From contig AP031359.1 in NCBI GenBank assembly GCA_037833965.1, positions 4,956,001-5,020,000 of the forward strand: 64,000 bases of DNA, given 5' to 3'. Shown here piece after piece: positions 59,862-64,000 of the stretch (positions within the stretch are counted from its first letter, which is position 1; each line of letters begins with the position of its first letter). The position numbers and the translations under genes are program-made. Source of the stretch: Marchantia polymorpha subsp. ruderalis. Lineage: Eukaryota > Streptophyta > Marchantiopsida > Marchantiales > Marchantiaceae. Below the pieces are notes generated by a model. It was given only the letters and a program-made list of their open reading frames with translations. It was not told the origin of the DNA and did no database searches.

Positions 59862-62800
59862 GTAAGCATTTATTGCAAGCGAGAAATTGGTAACACCAGA
59901 TTATCCTAATGTCTTCCACTCCTGAAATTGACAATCGTTTACGAGATCTTTTCACTTTATATTTATCTCTCATGCCGCCCTATGAAACGGATGTTAGAGT
60001 TGGTGTCTCGAATTCGTCACCGAAGCTCGTTGATTGTTCATACTGTAGCTTGCTTTTCTAAAGCGTTCAATGAGCGCTTAGCAAGAGAAGAGTATGATCG
60101 CTTGAATCTAATTTTTAGCTAGTTCTCTTTGACATCCCGAAGCATATGGAGTGTCATATTGTTTTTTTTCAGTTACCTTTCCGAATATTATTTGATCTAT
60201 TCACTTAACGAAGTTTAGGGGTTGCTATGTTTGGCGTCTTAATTTGCGTGGAACGTTGCGGAATATCTAGGATTCGAGAACTCTCTGATAAGTTGAAGTC
60301 CGTAGTATGCTTCAGTCATCGGCCGAAGACCAGATTGACGGTTCTAGTAGTAGTTACTACTGGCGCCGATGGGTGAGCGGTGCCAGTATGAACGGACTGG
60401 GAAGAAGTACTCGCATTATATATTGAAGAGGGACGTTGAAGAGGGAGGATTATCAAGAATGAAGAGGGTCTTTTCATGTATGATTTCTTCCAACATGTGA
60501 AGGTCCTGTAGAGCTGCGAGGTGCAAACCAAGAACTATATCTCAAGCTCTTCCACCTGAAAGTGTGAAGGTCCGAGAAGATTTGACTTAAGAGAGCAGCA
60601 GCTTTTGGTTTTCAATTAAGGTTTAGAAGAGATTTGGTTGTTTCTGGTTCCCCCCGCTGAGCAAAGTTTAGAACAATGTTTCTCTCATTTTGACTAAGGT
60701 ACTGCTTGCGACAAGATTCTTTACAATGTTATCCTTTCGTCTTAAACGTCATTTCGCCCTTCTTATGTCCCTCCTTTGCTGTCTACCTTTTCTCTTTTCT
60801 ATCTCTGTCTCCGTCGTTGATTTCCTCATTTCGATGTTCCTCAGCCCGCTTACAACCCCTTATAGTTCCACGTTCTTACGAAACTCTTTCCAATCTAGTG
60901 AATGTGTAGTCCATCGTTATACAACCATTTGTTCTGAAACTCTTCCTCTGCGTTGCTTTTTCTCTTTCGCAGCACTCTTTTTCAAAATTCTTGTCGCCTT
61001 TGTGGCTGAATGATTATTAATCATACTTAAGTGGACCCTGCTTCTTCTCCTGCCATTTTTTCTCATAATTACGTTTCAAGTCAAAACCTTAACATCCTAG
61101 TAGTGCTATTGTGCTTCTTACATTCTATCCTTCGCTTTCTGTTTTCACCTGAAACTAAGTTTCGCCTCTTCCAGGTGACCATTTCTACAGCACTTTAGGC
61201 CTTCACTTTGAGAATTAACAGTTTTGTGTTCTCAAACGAAGAGCTTTTTAGCGTGTTTGGGGTCCTATCTCACTGGTATTATAGTCTTTTCGGCCACCCG
61301 TAGACGCCTGGCAGCAAATCTTTTTGGTCGTGGACCTGGCCACTCCACTTGCAGGCTTCTACACACAGCTCACATTTGCAGATTCTGTAGAATGAGTCGC
61401 TTTCAGCATTCTTGTGCTATTCCCTGTACGAGCAAATGCCATCAGCACTTGTGTACACTTGCGTGTCCTTTTATCTTCAACGCCGCTTTCCAGATTTGGC
61501 TTGACCTTCTCATATACGTGTTACAGTCTCGATATGACTACTCTACTCATCATTTGATCGTGGCTTACAAAGTTGAGACGAACATTTTTTTGGTGTCTCA
61601 CCTCTTTCCGACTTGGAAATTACTCAAGTCTCCACTAAAGCAAATGACATTACACTTACAAAGTTTCCTTTATAGTTACGATCGGGTAAGGAGTGGCTTC
61701 CTGTATCACATTGTATACGGGCTTCTGCATCAGCGTGGTTTCATCTGCTCCTGGATCTTACAGAATGATGGCATCTGCAACGTATTTATGATTCAGCGGT
61801 AGGCGCCTTGAATCTTGAATCTCGGCCTTCGCTCCTCCGTTCTTCTTCTCATGCTACCGCTTAAGCATCTTGTACATGATTTTGACCTTGTAGACCTCAG
61901 ACAGGAGATGGCTACCCTAGTCAAGGATCTTGTTTGTCATGTTTCTTTACGCAAGCAGCAGGAGAAGAATCTTCGTTTCATTGGTCATTGCAAGTTTTCT
62001 CCTTCATCTTGTTGGGCTCGCTTGCGTTCCGAGGTTTCAGAACGCCTTTCATCACAGCGACGGTTCGTGTCTCTAGATCTCCGCATTACTTGGTTGGATT
62101 TCCTTCGAGGTAATCTTCTCTTATGTTTGGAACACGGCCTCCATCGACAAACAATTGGGTTTCCCAGGGAAGTGACTATGCGCACCATTTAGCTAATTTT
62201 TACTTGATCAGATACGTATTCCAACGGTTGCTCTTTGTCCGGAACACAACGAACTCCTTGGCAGATCTATCAACGTTCGACGATATGCGGACGATCTGCT
62301 CCGGAGTTCGAGTACCTGTGTTTATCTCTCCAGATGCTATAGTGGGGTAATCTGTCCTCGGGATTCCTGCAAACTTTGTTATACCTTCTCTGCGGACATT
62401 CACTGTTGCAGGGACTTGACCATTTTCCTTAACTGGCAAGCCAGGTCTATTTAAAACGGCGAGATTCATCAGACAACATCAGCTAATCACCCTTCTACAT
62501 GTGATAACCAAGGCATTATTCAGGCTCAAGTCGTTGGTTTTTCTAAGATATGCACCTTTCGACAACATCTAGTCCACCCTATAGCTATCTGGATTAGGGA
62601 CTCTGATCCTTAGCACTTCGATATGCTCCGGATTTATCATGTCTTTGAACATGTTCCTTCTAGACCAATTTGCTACGGGGGTCTTCCGATCAGTCCGGAA
62701 GGTTACAAATACACGGTGGAGTGCTTGTTCACAATCCCGTCTTCTCGACTAGCTCCATCTAAGCTTTTCTTTTCTTTTCTTTCTCATTTCCCTTACTATA

Positions 62801-64000
62801 TTCTTCCTTATTGGTATGTGAGATTTACACGGCATCTTGTTATAGATGCATCTAGTCCACGCGATATCCGTATTAATCAGGAACTACTACAATATGCGCC
62901 TCATGGATCGTACCCTGGCTTCTGTTTTTTCGTCGGGAAATAGTCACACCAGACTACTCAGCTTTTGGAATTTTCTGGTGAGTACGACACGTTACCCACA
63001 CAGGGTGAGGAGCTTGTTCAGAAACCTGTCTTTTAGTTCGGTTCGGTCGTTTATTTCAAATATCCAACGCCAGACGTTTCAAACACAAACTCTCTTTCTT
63101 CTCTGTATTTGAGCAATATTATCCAATCGATATCCTTGCCAGTGGAATAACCCTCAGCTTAAGGTTTATGATGAGGTTTTCCTCTTTTACATTTAAGTTT
63201 GTTTCCAGTTGAGTTTTCTTGTTCTTCATTCTTGGTAACTTCCAATCGAATGAAATTCTCTCAGTTCTCTGGCATGTTGTCTCCCCTTTTTTATCCTGCT
63301 CTAGCTCATAGGTAGAAAGTGCTGGGCAATATGTGACATAGGTATGGCAGCAACCATCGTTTTCACCCAGGCTTGTTGGGCTTCGAGTTGTTGTTGGCCA
63401 TCGCGCGGTCCAGAGCAGAAACCTGTGCACCTCGGTATTCACTGATGAAGCTGCCGAGACCACGTGACGGTAATTTGACGTTTCCCCGTTCAGATTTCGT
63501 TGATGGTCAAGAAGACTGGCTCCTCCCTACTGCACACTTACTTGTCTCAGCTCTGTCAATCTGACAATTGCTTTCCTCGCTGCCTTCCATATGCCATTGT
63601 TCTGCTGCTCCTTGGCTGCTTCTACTTGTGCATCTATGGGTCCTTAATTCCCTCACTACTTCAGTTCTAATTTGCGTGACAGGTCTTACTTTTTCTAGTC
63701 ACTATTCCGTTCTTCGGGTTGTGCGATGAACCGCTTTAAGTAATTCTGTTTTGCATCCATACGCGGCCAGAGTAGCTTTGGCCTCGTTAGCTCTTGCTTT
63801 GGCCTCATTACTATCGTCTTCATGTTTCCTCACCACCTAGTATATCTGGTTTGCACCTTTGGGGCGCAACACCTTCTGTCTCTGCATGCCAAGCCCCAGC
63901 GGCTGATCAGTTAGTATCTAAACTGTTTAGGATACTCTCTTGATTCCCTTAGAATTCCGTCTACTCAATCAGACTGAATACTACGCCATGTATTCTTTGC
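59862..64000. other. Moderate-GC right end, no gene recognised
   Basis: About 4.1 kb of moderate-GC DNA whose plus strand is pyrimidine-rich in long stretches (for example 60.69-61.0 kb and 62.75-62.81 kb). Coding-like scraps appear, such as LREQ-poor but charged stretches FDLVDLRQEMATLVKDLVC near 61.88 kb and AFNERLAREEYDRLN near 60.06 kb, and a 192-codon open frame at 61224-61802. None matches a family I know, and frames break often. It could hold introns and exons of the candidate gene at 59731, or an old unknown element. Confidence 0.35.

Noticed and set aside
61224-61802. 192-codon plus-strand open frame as a gene
   Set aside because: It has an ATG-less feel, scattered Cys and His without zinc-finger spacing, and no known motif. 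It was left as unassigned coding-like sequence.

Overview
The window looks like land-plant nuclear DNA, probably from a bryophyte or another early-diverging plant. The evidence is a split gene of a plant NOT4-like RING family with GT/AG introns, several plant-type transposon families (Ty3/Gypsy, MULE, LINE), a plastid-type initiator tRNA relic in non-plastid surroundings, and relics of multi-exon host genes. Composition is strongly patterned: moderate GC at both ends (about 1-10.3 kb and 58.4-64 kb), AT-rich sequence between, and one GC-richer island at 18.4-29.5 kb that is a single inserted LTR element. No bacterial-style operon, CRISPR array or phage module is present.

Layout. (1) 1-10.3 kb: a minus-strand RING gene. 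I could place three coding exons by splice sites, phase and family motifs: 9612-9821, 9343-9409 and 2078-3357, giving about 518 residues. The second intron is about 6 kb and holds a (CT)n tract next to its donor plus short repeats. (2) 10.3-17.3 kb: AT-rich DNA with an old minus-strand Gypsy pol fossil (about 13-14.7 kb) and a 77-bp tandem duplication. (3) 17.35-30.7 kb: a nested pair. A plus-strand MULE transposase gene is cut at 18,432 and resumes at 29,465; between lies an 11-kb minus-strand Ty3/Gypsy element with about 250-bp TG...CA long terminal repeats and a near-matching 5-bp target duplication. This element has a PHD-type zinc finger after its integrase and, between its 5' repeat and gag, sequence resembling an intron-free copy of a host C2-domain (synaptotagmin/NTMC2-like) gene. 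(4) 31.6-32.64 kb: an intron-containing relic of a tyrosyl-DNA phosphodiesterase 2 (TDP2)-like host gene. (5) 32.6-52.2 kb: a very AT-rich gene desert with an isolated trnfM(CAU) relic (42.27 kb) and a 45-bp near-perfect palindrome (50.81 kb). (6) 52.25-57.4 kb: a plus-strand Gypsy pol fossil followed at once by a LINE relic. (7) 57.4-64 kb: GC recovers; a Ser/Gly-rich first coding exon with a strong splice donor (59731-59861) may open a plus-strand gene running past the window; otherwise I recognise nothing.

Only the RING gene looks intact, with the 59.7-kb exon a weaker candidate. Everything recognisable between 13 and 57.4 kb is decayed: mobile-element fossils, copied host-gene fragments and a displaced organelle tRNA. 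The most unusual item is the nested LTR element with its PHD finger and apparent captured C2-gene sequence.
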